This document shows, one piece after another, positions 24,557-36,559 of a DNA stretch of 64,000 nt. The notes under the pieces were generated by a model. The model made no database searches. It had not been told where the DNA came from and saw only the letters and a program-made list of their open reading frames with translations. A program made the translations under genes and the position numbers. Every line of letters starts with the position of its first letter. Positions within the stretch are counted from its first letter, which is position 1. The DNA comes from Streptomyces sp. MMG1121 (lineage in GTDB: Bacteria; Actinomycetota; Actinomycetes; Streptomycetales; Streptomycetaceae), in NCBI RefSeq assembly GCF_001280015.1, contig NZ_LGDV01000197.1, positions 1 to 64,000 on the forward strand. Direction: 5' to 3'.

Positions 24557-25158
24557 TCGCCTTCGTCAGCGGCACGGTCGCCGCGCTCGCCCCCGATGCG
24601 GCGGTCGTCGAGGTCGGCAGTGTCGGCATGGCCGTCCAGTGCACGCCGAACACGCTGTCCACGCTGCGCATCGGCCGGCCCGCCAAGCTGCACACCTCGC
24701 TCGTGGTCCGCGAGGACTCGCTGACCCTGTACGGCTTCGCCGACGACGACGAGCGCCAGGTCTTCGAGCTGCTCCAGACCGCGAGCGGCGTCGGTCCGCG
24801 CCTGGCCCAGGCGATGCTCGCCGTGCACACCCCGGACGCGCTGCGCCGCGCCATCGCCACCGGTGACGAGAAGGCACTGACCGCCGTACCCGGCATCGGC
24901 AAGAAGGGCGCACAGAAACTGCTGCTGGAGCTGAAGGACCGGCTCGGCGAACCCGTCGGCGCCCCCGTGGTCGGCGCGCCGGTCACCCAGGGCTGGCGCG
25001 ACCAGCTGCACGCGGCCCTCATCGGCCTCGGCTACGCCACCCGCGAGGCCGACGAGGCCGTCGCCGCCGTGGCCCCCCAGGCCGAAGCCGCCGGCGGCAC
25101 GCCCCAGGTGGGCCGGCTGCTGAAGGCCGCCCTGCAGACCCTGAACCGCGCCCGCTGA
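24553..25158 (+). CDS. ruvA: Holliday junction branch migration complex subunit RuvA
   Basis: This 201-residue protein binds four-way junctions and loads RuvB. It has an N-terminal OB fold ([12 protein letters not shown]), tandem helix-hairpin-helix motifs ([14 protein letters not shown] and [18 protein letters not shown]), and a C-terminal RuvB-binding helical domain ([15 protein letters not shown]). The ATG overlaps the ruvC stop. Confidence 0.97.
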   Translation: MIAFVSGTVAALAPDAAVVEVGSVGMAVQCTPNTLSTLRIGRPAKLHTSLVVREDSLTLYGFADDDERQVFELLQTASGVGPRLAQAMLAVHTPDALRRAIATGDEKALTAVPGIGKKGAQKLLLELKDRLGEPVGAPVVGAPVTQGWRDQLHAALIGLGYATREADEAVAAVAPQAEAAGGTPQVGRLLKAALQTLNRAR

Positions 25159-25183
25159 CCCACGACGATCGAGGCACATGCAC

Positions 25184-26254
25184 ATGGACTGGGACGACAC
25201 GGCCGACACTCCCGCCGAGGAGCGGCTCGTCGGTGCGTCCGCCGACCGGGAGGACCAGGCGGTCGAGGCCGCCCTGCGCCCCAAGGACCTCGGCGAGTTC
25301 ATCGGCCAGGAGAAGGTCCGCGAACAGCTCGACCTCGTCCTGCGCGCAGCCCGCGCGCGCGGCGCCACCGCCGACCACGTGCTGCTCTCCGGCGCGCCCG
25401 GCCTCGGCAAGACCACCCTGTCGATGATCATCGCGGCGGAGATGGGCGCCCCCATCCGCATCACCTCCGGCCCCGCCATCCAGCACGCCGGCGACCTCGC
25501 GGCCATCCTCTCCTCCCTCCGGGAGGGCGAGGTCCTCTTCCTCGACGAGATCCACCGCATGTCCCGGCCCGCCGAGGAGATGCTGTACATGGCGATGGAG
25601 GACTTCCGCGTCGACGTCATCGTCGGCAAGGGCCCCGGTGCCACCGCCATCCCGCTCGAGCTGCCCCCGTTCACCCTGGTCGGCGCCACCACGCGCGCGG
25701 GCCTGCTGCCGCCCCCGCTGCGCGACCGCTTCGGCTTCACCGCACACATGGAGTTCTACGAGCCGCACGAGCTGGAGCGGGTCGTGCACCGCTCGGCGCA
25801 GCTGCTGGACGTCGAGATCGAGCCGGACGGCGCCACCGAGATCGCCGGCCGTTCCCGCGGCACGCCGCGCATCGCCAACCGTCTGCTGCGCCGCGTCCGT
25901 GACTACGCGCAGGTCAAGGCGGACGGCCTGATCACCAGGGAGATCGCCGCAGCCGCCCTCGCCGTCTACGAGGTGGACCCCCGCGGACTCGACCGGCTGG
26001 ACCGGGCCGTCCTCCAGGCCCTGCTGAAACTGTTCGGCGGCGGCCCGGTCGGGCTCTCCACGCTCGCCGTCGCGGTGGGCGAGGAGCGGGAGACCGTCGA
26101 GGAGGTCGCCGAACCGTTCCTCGTCCGGGAGGGCCTGCTCGCCCGTACCCCGCGCGGCCGGGTCGCCACGCCGGCCGCCTGGGCGCACCTGGGTCTGACC
26201 CCGCCGCACGCGTCAGCTGGGGGAAGCGGACAACAGGACCTGTTCGGGACCTGA
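25184..26254 (+). CDS. ruvB: Holliday junction branch migration ATPase RuvB
   Basis: This 356-residue AAA+ motor drives branch migration with RuvA. Walker A is GAPGLGKT (residues 70-77), Walker B is FLDEIHRM, sensor 1 lies near GATTRAG, and a C-terminal winged helix is present. I choose the ATG at 25184: the GAGG at 25171-25174 is 9 bases upstream of it but only 3 from the in-frame ATG at 25178. The gap to ruvA is 25 bp. Confidence 0.97.
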   Translation: MDWDDTADTPAEERLVGASADREDQAVEAALRPKDLGEFIGQEKVREQLDLVLRAARARGATADHVLLSGAPGLGKTTLSMIIAAEMGAPIRITSGPAIQHAGDLAAILSSLREGEVLFLDEIHRMSRPAEEMLYMAMEDFRVDVIVGKGPGATAIPLELPPFTLVGATTRAGLLPPPLRDRFGFTAHMEFYEPHELERVVHRSAQLLDVEIEPDGATEIAGRSRGTPRIANRLLRRVRDYAQVKADGLITREIAAAALAVYEVDPRGLDRLDRAVLQALLKLFGGGPVGLSTLAVAVGEERETVEEVAEPFLVREGLLARTPRGRVATPAAWAHLGLTPPHASAGGSGQQDLFGT

Positions 26255-26323
26255 CGGCGCCGTGATGCCTTTGTGACAGCGAAGGCATTGGCCGGGGCAG
26301 GAACCCAGGTGCCATGCTGAGCG

Positions 26324-26353
26324 TTGTTCCATGCGCGCGGACTCGCTTAGACT
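26324..26353 (+). promoter_or_regulatory. Candidate promoter for yajC-secD-secF
   Basis: TTGTTC at 26324-26329 and TAGACT at 26348-26353 are 18 bp apart. The predicted start near 26360 would leave a leader of about 80 bases before yajC. The rest of the 188-bp gap after ruvB shows no clear terminator. Confidence 0.45.
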
Positions 26354-26442
26354 CCGCCGATGCCGCCCTTGCGGGTGGCGCCGACCACACCCCCGTCAAC
26401 AGGCCGCTCTCCGTCGCGGTCGCGCGAAGGAAATTCCGTCCC

Positions 26443-26946
26443 GTGAATGCCTTTACCCTTCTCCCCTTCATCGTGCTCATCGCGGCCATGTTCCTGATGA
26501 CACGTTCGGCCAAGAAGAAGCAGCAGCAGGCCGCCAGCATGCGGAACGAGATGCAGCCCGGCTCCGGTGTCCGCACGATCGGGGGGATGTACGCGACGGT
26601 CAAGGAGGTCAACGAGGAGACGGTCCTCCTCGACGCCGCCCCCGGTGTCGACCTCCTCTTCGCCAAGAACGCGATCGGCGCCGTTCTCGCGGACGACGAG
26701 TACAACCGCATCGTCCACGGCATCGAGCACGACCTGAAGTCCGACACCGACATCGTCCCGGACGACGCGTCCTCCCTCACCGAGACCGACGAGTCCGACT
26801 CGCCCGCTGCCGCCGCCTCCGACGACAAGGCCGTCGACCTCGGTAAGAAGGACATCGCCGAGGACAGCACCGACGCGGCCGAGGCCGCCGAGGCCAAGGC
26901 CGACGACGAGCCGAAGAAGACCGACGGCGACTCCGACGCGAAGTAG
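26443..26946 (+). CDS. yajC: Preprotein translocase accessory subunit YajC
   Basis: This 167-residue protein has one N-terminal membrane span (FTLLPFIVLIAAMFLMTRSA), the basic KKKQQQ stretch and the YajC core (GSGVRTIGGMYATVKEV). It associates with SecD and SecF. The GTG at 26443 has GAAGGAA upstream and places the span right at the N-terminus, as in the family. The C-terminal 65 residues are a low-complexity acidic tail rich in Asp, Glu, Ser and Ala, which makes the protein longer than the roughly 110 residues of enterobacterial YajC. Confidence 0.93.
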   Translation: MNAFTLLPFIVLIAAMFLMTRSAKKKQQQAASMRNEMQPGSGVRTIGGMYATVKEVNEETVLLDAAPGVDLLFAKNAIGAVLADDEYNRIVHGIEHDLKSDTDIVPDDASSLTETDESDSPAAAASDDKAVDLGKKDIAEDSTDAAEAAEAKADDEPKKTDGDSDAK

Positions 26947-26952
26947 TCACGC

Positions 26953-26998
26953 CCCGGTGGTGCGCTACGCGGCATAATCCGCCCCGCGCACCACCGGG
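26953..26998 (+). terminator. Stem-loop between yajC and secD
   Basis: A 13-bp perfect stem (26953-26965 with 26986-26998) encloses a 20-base loop. It follows the yajC stop by 7 bases and precedes secD by about 90 bases. It may be a partial terminator or processing site that sets the yajC to secD ratio. Confidence 0.55.
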
Positions 26999-27089
26999 CG
27001 CGTCTGTTTCCCGTTCGGGGAACCCGACACCATGTCATGGCCGACCGCGCCGACCGGGCGCGGGGCGGCCCGAGAGGGAGTACGAGAAG

Positions 27090-28880
27090 GTGGCAGCACC
27101 TAAGAGGGGCCGGAGCGCGAGTGCCCAGAGCAAGCCAGGGCGCTCGCTGGCCCTCATCCTGATCGCCATCGTGGCGCTCACCGGAGGCATGTTCCTGTCC
27201 GGGAACACCACTCCGCGTCTCGGCATCGACCTCGCCGGTGGTACGAGCATCACGCTCAAGGCGAAGGCCGACCAGGGCTCCGCGGTCAACAAGGCCAATA
27301 TGGACACCGCGGTCGACATCATGAACCGCCGTGTCAACGGCCTCGGCGTCTCCGAGGCGGAGGTGCAGACCCAGGGGAACGACAACATCATCGTCAACAT
27401 CCCCAAGGGCACCAACTCCAAGGAGGCGCAAGCGCAGGTCGGCACCACCGCCAAGCTGTACTTCCGCCCGGTCCTGGCCAGCGAGCCCAGCGGCTCCGCC
27501 ACGCCGAGCCCCTCGCCGAGCGCGTCCTCCAGCGGCAGCTCCTCGCCGAAGCCGAGCGGGAGCCCCTCCTCGAGCGCGTCCTCGAAGGACAAGGCCTCGG
27601 GGTCCTCCACCGCGTCCCCCACGGCCTCCGCGACCTCCCAGGGCCGCGCCGTCACCGACGCGCTGAAGAAGGCCGGCTCCACCCCCTCGCCGAGCACGTC
27701 CGCCTCCGGCGGCTCCAAGCCGTCGGCCACCCCCTCGGCCTCAGCCGGCGCCAGCGCGGCCGCCGCGAAGCTCCAGGCCGAGTACGCGGCCCTGGACTGC
27801 ACCAAGCCCGCCCAGCGCGCCAACGCCGGCAAGGACGCCAAGCCGGGCGATCCCACCGTGGCCTGCGGCCAGATCCATGGCGCCTGGTACAAGTACGTGC
27901 TCGGCCCGGTCGCCGTGGACGGCACCGAGGTCAAGAGCGCCGCGGCCCGCTTCGACACGCAGGGTGCGTCCGGCTGGCAGGTCGTGATGAACTTCAGCTC
28001 CAGCGGAGCCAAGAAGTTCGCGGACGTCACCGGCACGCTGGCCAAGAACCAGCAGCCGCAGAACGAGTTCGCCATCGTCCTCGACGGCGAGGTCGTCTCC
28101 AGCCCGTACGTGCAGTCGGCCATCACCGGCGGCCAGGCGGAGATCTCCGGCAGCTTCAACCAGCAGGACGCCCAGAGCCTCGCCAACATGCTGTCGTACG
28201 GCGCCCTGCCGCTGTCCTTCCAGGAGCAGTCGGTCACCACCGTCACCGCCGCGCTCGGCGGTGAGCAGCTGCACGCCGGTCTGCTCGCCGGCGCGATCGG
28301 CCTGTTGCTGGTCGTGCTCTATCTGGTGGCCTACTACCGCGGCCTGTCGCTCGTCGCCATGGCCTCGCTGCTGGTCTCCGCTATCCTCACCTACGTGATC
28401 ATGGCGCTGCTCGGCCCCGCCATCCACTTCGCGCTGAACCTGCCGGCTGTCTGCGGTGCCATCGTCGCCATCGGTATCACCGCGGACTCGTTCATCGTGT
28501 ACTTCGAACGCATCCGGGACGAGATCCGCGAGGGCCGCTCGCTGCGCCCCGCCGTCGAGCGGGCCTGGCCGCGCGCCCGGCGCACCATCCTGGTCTCCGA
28601 CTTCGTGTCGTTCCTCGCCGCCGCCGTCCTGTTCATCGTGACCGTCGGCAAGGTCCAGGGCTTCGCGTTCACGCTCGGCCTGACCACCGTGCTCGACGTC
28701 GTCGTCGTCTTCCTCTTCACCAAGCCGCTGATGACGCTCCTCGCCCGCCGCAAGTTCTTCGCCGACGGCCACAAGTGGTCCGGACTCGACCCGAAGAGCC
28801 TGGGTGCCCAGCCGCCGCTGCGCCGCACCCGCCGTCCCGCCGGTCCCGCCGCCGGCCCTGTCGACCCGAAGGAGGCCTGA
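27090..28880 (+). CDS. secD: Protein translocase subunit SecD
   Basis: This 596-residue RND-type membrane protein uses the proton gradient to help export late in Sec translocation. The GTG follows GAGAGGGAG. The first membrane span is near residues 15-35, followed by the family block RLGIDLAGGTSITL, the periplasmic P1 region, and five C-terminal spans (LHAGLLAGAIGLLLVVLYL onward) with the RND block ITADSFIVYFERIRDEIREG. The P1 region carries an insertion of about 90 residues (about 130-230) made almost wholly of Ser, Pro, Ala, Thr and Gly, with no counterpart in the Escherichia coli protein. The secF ATG lies 3 bp after the stop. Confidence 0.96.
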   Translation: MAAPKRGRSASAQSKPGRSLALILIAIVALTGGMFLSGNTTPRLGIDLAGGTSITLKAKADQGSAVNKANMDTAVDIMNRRVNGLGVSEAEVQTQGNDNIIVNIPKGTNSKEAQAQVGTTAKLYFRPVLASEPSGSATPSPSPSASSSGSSSPKPSGSPSSSASSKDKASGSSTASPTASATSQGRAVTDALKKAGSTPSPSTSASGGSKPSATPSASAGASAAAAKLQAEYAALDCTKPAQRANAGKDAKPGDPTVACGQIHGAWYKYVLGPVAVDGTEVKSAAARFDTQGASGWQVVMNFSSSGAKKFADVTGTLAKNQQPQNEFAIVLDGEVVSSPYVQSAITGGQAEISGSFNQQDAQSLANMLSYGALPLSFQEQSVTTVTAALGGEQLHAGLLAGAIGLLLVVLYLVAYYRGLSLVAMASLLVSAILTYVIMALLGPAIHFALNLPAVCGAIVAIGITADSFIVYFERIRDEIREGRSLRPAVERAWPRARRTILVSDFVSFLAAAVLFIVTVGKVQGFAFTLGLTTVLDVVVVFLFTKPLMTLLARRKFFADGHKWSGLDPKSLGAQPPLRRTRRPAGPAAGPVDPKEA

Positions 28881-28882
28881 GC

Positions 28883-29998
28883 ATGTCGAAACTCGGCAAC
28901 CTCGGCGCTCGACTGCACCGCGGCGAGATCAGCTACGACTTCGTCGGCAAGCGCAAGATCTGGTACGGCATCTCCATCCTGATCACCATCACGGCCATCG
29001 TGGGCCTGGCGGTGCGCGGCCTGAACATGAGCATCGACTTCCAGGGCGGCGCGGTCTTCACCACGCCGACCAAGATGAGCACCTCGATCGCCCAGGCGGA
29101 GACGTACGCCCATGAGGCCTCCGGCGAGGAGGCGGTCGTACAGAAGCTCGGCAACGGCAGCATGCGCATCCAGATCGCCGGCATCGACACCGCCAAGGCC
29201 GACCAGATCAAGCAGAAGCTGGCCGACGACCTGAAGATCAACCCCGACAAGCTCGCCGCCGACCTGGTCGGCCCGAGCTGGGGCCAGCAGATCGCCGACA
29301 AGGCCTGGGAGGGCCTGGCGATCTTCATGGTGCTCGTCGTGATCTACCTGGCCATCGCCTTCGAATGGCGCATGGCCGTCGCGGCCCTGGTCGCGCTGAT
29401 CCACGACATCACCATCACGACCGGTATCTACGCCCTCGTCGGCTTCGAGGTCTCGCCCGGTACGGTCATCGGTCTGCTGACCATCCTCGGCTACTCGCTC
29501 TACGACACGGTCGTCGTCTTCGACAGCCTGAAGGAGCAGACGAAGGACATCACCAAGCAGACCCGCTTCACCTACAGCGACATCGCCAACCGGTCGATCA
29601 ACGGCACCCTGGTCCGCTCGATCAACACCACGGTCGTCGCCCTGCTGCCGGTCGCCGGCCTGCTGTTCATCGGCGGCGGCTTCCTCGGCGCCGGCACGCT
29701 GAACGACATCTCGCTGTCGCTGTTCGTGGGTCTCGCGGCCGGTGCCTACTCGTCGATCTTCATCGCCACGCCGCTCGTCGCCGACCTCAAGGAGCGCGAG
29801 CCCGCGATGAAGGCCCTCAAGAAGCGGGTCCTGGCCAAGCGTGCGCAGGCCGCCGCCGAGGAGGACCTCGCGGCCGAGCGCTCCGCCGGGATGGACGACG
29901 GCTCCGACGACGACGGCGCCCCCGCCGTCGTGGGCCCCCGCAACCAGCCCGCGTCGCGTAACCGCGGCCGTGGCCGACCCTCCGGGAAGCGCCGATGA
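28883..29998 (+). CDS. secF: Protein translocase subunit SecF
   Basis: This 371-residue membrane protein is the partner of SecD. Recognisable parts are the first span (IWYGISILITITAIVGLAV), the block MSIDFQGGAVF, and the C-terminal spans with GYSLYDTVVVFDSLKE and NRSINGTLVRSINTTVVALLPV, which hold conserved RND residues. AAGGAGG precedes the ATG. A basic and acidic tail of about 65 residues follows the last span. The stop overlaps apt (ATGA). Confidence 0.96.
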   Translation: MSKLGNLGARLHRGEISYDFVGKRKIWYGISILITITAIVGLAVRGLNMSIDFQGGAVFTTPTKMSTSIAQAETYAHEASGEEAVVQKLGNGSMRIQIAGIDTAKADQIKQKLADDLKINPDKLAADLVGPSWGQQIADKAWEGLAIFMVLVVIYLAIAFEWRMAVAALVALIHDITITTGIYALVGFEVSPGTVIGLLTILGYSLYDTVVVFDSLKEQTKDITKQTRFTYSDIANRSINGTLVRSINTTVVALLPVAGLLFIGGGFLGAGTLNDISLSLFVGLAAGAYSSIFIATPLVADLKEREPAMKALKKRVLAKRAQAAAEEDLAAERSAGMDDGSDDDGAPAVVGPRNQPASRNRGRGRPSGKRR

Positions 29999-30534
29999 CC
30001 GACATCCAGGAGCTGCTGCTCAGCCGCATCCGCGACGTCGCCGACTACCCCGAGCCGGGCGTGATGTTCAAGGACATCACCCCGCTGCTCGCGGACCCGG
30101 CCGCGTTCACGGCGCTCACCGACGCCCTCGCCGAGATCGCGGCCGACACCGGCGCGACCAAGATCGTCGGCCTGGAGGCCCGGGGCTTCATCCTCGGTGC
30201 CCCGGTCGCCGTCCGCGCGGGCCTCGGCTTCATCCCGGTCCGCAAGGCGGGCAAGCTGCCCGGAGCCACCCTGCGCCAGGCGTACGACCTGGAGTACGGC
30301 TCGGCCGAGATCGAGGTGCACGCCGAGGACCTGACCTCCGGCGACCGCGTCCTGATCGTGGACGACGTCCTCGCGACGGGCGGTACGGCCGAGGCCGCCA
30401 TCCACCTCATCCAGCGCGCCGGGGCCGAGGTCTCGGGCCTGGCGGTGCTGATGGAGCTGGGCTTCCTGGCCGGCCGGACCCGCCTGGAGCCGGCCCTCGC
30501 GGGGGCTCCGCTGGAGGCGCTGCTCCAGGTCTGA
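29995..30534 (+). CDS. apt: Adenine phosphoribosyltransferase
   Basis: This 179-residue enzyme salvages adenine to AMP with PRPP. The PRPP-binding motif is VLIVDDVLATGGTAEAAI, near residues 118-135; the flexible-loop block RKAGKLPGATLRQAYDLEYG and the N-terminal FKDITPLL are also typical. The ATG overlaps the secF stop, so it is in the secDF transcript, a common actinobacterial order ahead of relA. Confidence 0.96.
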   Translation: MTDIQELLLSRIRDVADYPEPGVMFKDITPLLADPAAFTALTDALAEIAADTGATKIVGLEARGFILGAPVAVRAGLGFIPVRKAGKLPGATLRQAYDLEYGSAEIEVHAEDLTSGDRVLIVDDVLATGGTAEAAIHLIQRAGAEVSGLAVLMELGFLAGRTRLEPALAGAPLEALLQV

Positions 30535-30550
30535 GCGGGTTGACGTGATG

Positions 30551-30582
30551 CGGCCGCCCTCGGCATCCCGCCGGGGCGGCCG
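30551..30582 (+). terminator. Stem-loop after apt
   Basis: CGGCCGCCC at 30551-30559 pairs with GGGCGGCCG at 30574-30582 across a 14-base loop, 16 bases after the apt stop. The rest of the 299-bp gap before relA contains a weak TACCAT (30777-30782) that may be a relA -10 box, and no open reading frame I would support. Confidence 0.6.
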
Positions 30583-30833
30583 TACGCGTTTCGCAGGCCT
30601 GGCCGGGTGGGGGAGCGAATCGGCCGAAGGCGAGGCCGAGGCCACTTTCAGGACACTCCCCGCACGCCCTGCGAACACCCCGGATCCACCTCCCGGAATC
30701 CGGCGGGAGCCTCCCGTGTTCCACAAGTGAACGGTCCGCACACCCGCCTGAAGGCGATGACCAGCCGCAGGATCGCTACCATGGGGTTTCCGGAGCCTGA
30801 CCGGGGGACCCGGATCGCGCACGAGGAGTCCTC

Positions 30834-33371
<2,538 letters not shown>

Positions 33372-33393
33372 CCCGTCGCAGCCGGATGCGAAC

Positions 33394-33443
33394 GCGCATG
33401 TGAAAGGGCCCCGTACGCGCGTACGGGGCCCTTTCACATGCGC
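33394..33443. terminator. 50-bp perfect palindrome, bidirectional terminator of relA and the DUF349 gene
   Basis: Every base from 33394 to 33418 pairs with 33443 down to 33419, with no mismatch and no forced loop (centre GTACGCGCGTAC). It lies 23 bases after relA and 11 bases after the convergent DUF349 stop on the other strand. This is the longest perfect inverted repeat I found in the window. Confidence 0.85.
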
Positions 33444-33453
33444 ATGGGGTACT

Positions 33454-34683
33454 TCAGCCGCCGAACTCCTGCAGGCCCTTCAGGGCCTGGTCCAGGAGCG
33501 CCTGGCGGCCCTCCAGCTCCCGCTCCAGCTTGTCGGCCTTCGCGTTGTTGCCCTGGCCGCGCGCCTGCTCGATCTGCGTCCTCAGCTTGTCCACGGCGGC
33601 CTGCAGCTGACCGGTCAGCCCCTCGGCACGCGCGCGTGCCTCCGGGTTCGTCCGGCGCCACTCGGCCTCCTCGGCCTCCTGGATGGCCCGCTCGACGGCG
33701 TGCATCCGGCCCTCGACCTTCGGCCGCGCGTCCCGCGGGACATGGCCGATGGCCTCCCAGCGCTCGTTGATCGAGCGGAAGGCGGCTCGCGTGCCCTTCA
33801 GATCCGTGACCGGCAGGAGCTTCTCGGCCTCCCCGGCCAGCTCCTCCTTCAGCTTCAGGTTCTCGGACTGCTCCGCGTCCCGCTCGGCGAACACCGAGCT
33901 GCGGGCGGCGAAGAACACGTCCTGGGCGCCGCGGAAGCGGTTCCACAGGTCGTCCTCGTGCTCGCGCTGCGCGCGGCCCGCGGCCTTCCACTCCGCCATC
34001 AGCTCGCGGTAGCGGGCCGCCGTCGGCCCCCAGTCCGTCGAACCCGACAGCGACTCGGCCTCGACGACCAGCCGCTCCTTGGTCCGGCGGGCCTCCTCGC
34101 GCTGCGCGTCCAGCTGCGCGAAGTGCCCCTTGCGCCGCTTGGAGAACGCCGACCGGGCGTGCGAGAAGCGGTGCCACAGCTCGTCGTCGGACTTGCGGTC
34201 CAGCCGCGGCAGACCCTTCCAGGTGTCCACCAGCGCGCGCAGCCGCTCACCGGCGGCCCGCCACTGGTCGGACTGCGCCAGCTGCTCCGCCTCGGTGACC
34301 AGGTCCTCCTTGGCCTTGCGGGCCTCGTCGGACTGCTTGGCCCGCTGCTGCTTGCGCTCCTCGCGGCGCGCCTCGACGGTCTGCACCAGCTTGTCCAGCC
34401 GGGTCCGCAGCGCGGCCAGGTCGCCGACCGCGTGATGCGCGTCCACCTGCTCGCGCAGATGGCCGATCGCGGTCTGTGCGTCCTTCGCCGACAGGTCGGT
34501 GGTCTGCACTCGCTTCTCGAGGAGGCCGATCTCGACAACCAGGCCCTCGTACTTGCGCTCGAAGTAGGCAAGCGCCTCGTCAGGGGAGCCGGCCGCCCAG
34601 GAACCGACGACCTGCTCGCCATCGGCCGTACGCACGTACACGGTCCCCGTCTCGTCGACGCGGCCCCACGGGTCGCTGCTCAC
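33454..34683 (-). CDS. DUF349 repeat protein
   Basis: This 409-residue cytosolic protein is built of repeated DUF349 helical units of about 70-75 residues. Each unit has Trp/Phe and charged residues in a pattern such as WKGLPRLDRKSDDELWHRFSHARSAFSKRR, seen in pieces near residues 165-195, 240-270 and 310-335. It is highly charged and likely coiled-coil. A short N-terminal domain (WGRVDETGTVYVRTADGEQVVGSW in part) precedes the repeats. The molecular role is unknown to me. It lies 145 bp downstream of the cyclophilin gene on the same strand and converges with relA. Confidence 0.88.
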   Translation of the reverse strand: MSSDPWGRVDETGTVYVRTADGEQVVGSWAAGSPDEALAYFERKYEGLVVEIGLLEKRVQTTDLSAKDAQTAIGHLREQVDAHHAVGDLAALRTRLDKLVQTVEARREERKQQRAKQSDEARKAKEDLVTEAEQLAQSDQWRAAGERLRALVDTWKGLPRLDRKSDDELWHRFSHARSAFSKRRKGHFAQLDAQREEARRTKERLVVEAESLSGSTDWGPTAARYRELMAEWKAAGRAQREHEDDLWNRFRGAQDVFFAARSSVFAERDAEQSENLKLKEELAGEAEKLLPVTDLKGTRAAFRSINERWEAIGHVPRDARPKVEGRMHAVERAIQEAEEAEWRRTNPEARARAEGLTGQLQAAVDKLRTQIEQARGQGNNAKADKLERELEGRQALLDQALKGLQEFGG

Positions 34684-34828
34684 AGCGCCTCCTCCACATG
34701 ATGCCTGCGAGGGGCCTCAGCGCCCCCGGGCATCGTCCACAGTTTCGTCACGGCCAACATAGGCGACCGGCGGGCGGCCTGTCCGCATCCAGCGCGACCG
34801 AAATTCCGCAGCTGGGCCGTCATTGCCG

Positions 34829-35659
34829 TCAGGACTTCGCCACCGTCGCCTTGTTGATCACGACGGTCGCGTTCGGCGCCGTGTTGCCCGTGCTCGGGTC
34901 CGCCGCCTCGGCGCCGGCGGCGGCGATCTTCTTGAGCACCTTCATGCCCGCGTCCGAGATCGTGCCGAACGGGGTGTACTGGGGCGGCAGCGGGCTGTCC
35001 TTGTACACCAGGAAGAACTGGCTGCCGCCGGTGTGCTTCTGGCCGGTGTTGGCCATCGCCACCGTGCCCGCCGGGTACGTGTTGCCCTTCAGGCTCTTGT
35101 CCTTCAGGTTCTCGTCCGGGAGCGTGTAGCCCGGCCCGCCCATGCCGGTGCCCTGCGGGTCGCCGCACTGCAGCACGTAGATGCCGGTCGTGGTCAGCCG
35201 GTGGCACTTGGTGTGGTCGAAGAAGCCCTTGCCCGCCAGGAAGTCGAACGAGTTCACCGTGTGCGGCGCCGCCGCCGTCTTCAGGGCGATGTCGATGTCA
35301 CCGCACGTCGTCGCGAGCTTCATCGAGTACGCCGCCGACGTGTCGATCGCCATCGCCGGCTCCTTCTTCCAGCTCAGCTTCTTCGCCGAGCCGGCCGCCG
35401 GCTTCGCGCACGGGTCCGGCGCCTTGCTGGTCGGCGACGCGCTGGGCTTGACGTCGGCGGCCGTGTTGCTCTTCTTGTCGTCGTTCTTCAGCACGCCGGT
35501 CGTGTACAGCGCGACACTGCCGATCACGACCACGCCCAGTACCGACGCGATGACGGAGTTGCGCACACGGGCCTTGCGCCGCGCGCTGGTGCGCCGCTGC
35601 TGCTGCCGCAAGAACTTCTCCCGGGCGAGCTGACGCCGCCGCTGCTCCTGGCTGACCAC
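34829..35659 (-). CDS. Membrane-anchored cyclophilin-type peptidyl-prolyl isomerase
   Basis: This 276-residue protein has a short basic Arg/Gln-rich cytoplasmic N-terminus, one membrane span (about residues 35-55, SVIASVLGVVVIGSVALYT), a Ser/Pro/Lys linker and an extracytoplasmic cyclophilin domain. Cyclophilin blocks seen are FDFLAGKGFFDHTKCHRL, GTVAMANTGQKHTGGSQFFL and YTPFGTI; the usual catalytic FHR region reads CHRL. Four cysteines in the domain could form disulfides. The GTG start at 35659 follows GAGGAGAG. It likely folds exported proteins. It diverges from the MBL gene. Confidence 0.9.
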   Translation of the reverse strand: MVSQEQRRRQLAREKFLRQQQRRTSARRKARVRNSVIASVLGVVVIGSVALYTTGVLKNDDKKSNTAADVKPSASPTSKAPDPCAKPAAGSAKKLSWKKEPAMAIDTSAAYSMKLATTCGDIDIALKTAAAPHTVNSFDFLAGKGFFDHTKCHRLTTTGIYVLQCGDPQGTGMGGPGYTLPDENLKDKSLKGNTYPAGTVAMANTGQKHTGGSQFFLVYKDSPLPPQYTPFGTISDAGMKVLKKIAAAGAEAADPSTGNTAPNATVVINKATVAKS

Positions 35660-35838
35660 CGGGTTCTCTCCTCATGCGTGTCGTATGTCGACCGGTACGG
35701 GTGCGGCTGCGTGTGTCCTTGTGAGCCGACCGCTGTGTGTAGCCCCGTACCGTATATGGGTTCGCTGAGGAAACGGCAGCGCCGGTAGGCTCTGACTGCA
35801 GCTGAAGCCGTCAGTAATCGACACAACGAAGGACGATC

Positions 35839-36546
35839 GTGCTCATTGCCGGGTTCCCCGCCGGGGCCTGGGGGACGAACTGTTATCTCGTCGCCCCCGC
35901 CGCCGGTGAGGAGTGCGTGATCATCGACCCGGGCCACCAGGCCGCCGAAGGCGTCGAGGAAGCGCTGAAGAAGCATCGGCTCAAGCCCGTCGCCGTCGTC
36001 CTCACCCACGGCCACATCGATCACGTGGCCTCGGTCGTCCCGGTCTGCGGCGCCCACGACGTGCCGGCCTGGATCCACCCCGAGGACCGGTACATGATGA
36101 GCGACCCCGCGAAGGCGCTCGGCCGGTCCATCGGCGCGCCGCTGATGGGCGAGCTGACCGTGGGGGAGCCGGACGACGTCCGGGAGCTGACGGACGGCAC
36201 CACCCTCGCCCTGGCCGGCCTGGAGTTCTCCGTCGCGCACGCGCCGGGCCATACCAAGGGGTCGGTGACCTTCCGGATGCCCGAGAGCGCCGACATCCCG
36301 TCGGTGTTCTTCTCCGGGGATCTGCTGTTCGCCGGCTCCATCGGACGCACCGACCTGCCGGGCGGATCCATGGAGGACATCCTCGAGTCGCTGGCCCGTG
36401 TGTGCCTCCCGCTCGACGACTCCACCGTGGTGCTGTCCGGCCACGGCCCCCAGACGACCATCGGCCAGGAGCGCGCCGCCAACCCGTATCTGCGGCAGGT
36501 GGCGGCCGGCCAGGGAGCCTCCCCGGCTCCTCGACGAGGAATGTGA
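35839..36546 (+). CDS. MBL-fold metallo-hydrolase (glyoxalase II-like)
   Basis: This 235-residue metallo-beta-lactamase-fold hydrolase contains the zinc motif THGHIDH, further ligands in HAPGHTKGS and [18 protein letters not shown], and a C-terminal [12 protein letters not shown]. The pattern is that of hydroxyacylglutathione-hydrolase-like enzymes that act on thioesters. As Streptomyces uses mycothiol rather than glutathione, the substrate is open. The GTG follows GAAGGACG; a TAGGCT at 35786-35791 may be the -10 box. hisS begins 13 bp downstream, so the two are probably cotranscribed. Confidence 0.9.
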   Translation: MLIAGFPAGAWGTNCYLVAPAAGEECVIIDPGHQAAEGVEEALKKHRLKPVAVVLTHGHIDHVASVVPVCGAHDVPAWIHPEDRYMMSDPAKALGRSIGAPLMGELTVGEPDDVRELTDGTTLALAGLEFSVAHAPGHTKGSVTFRMPESADIPSVFFSGDLLFAGSIGRTDLPGGSMEDILESLARVCLPLDDSTVVLSGHGPQTTIGQERAANPYLRQVAAGQGASPAPRRGM

Positions 36547-36559
36547 CGAGAGACCTTCC

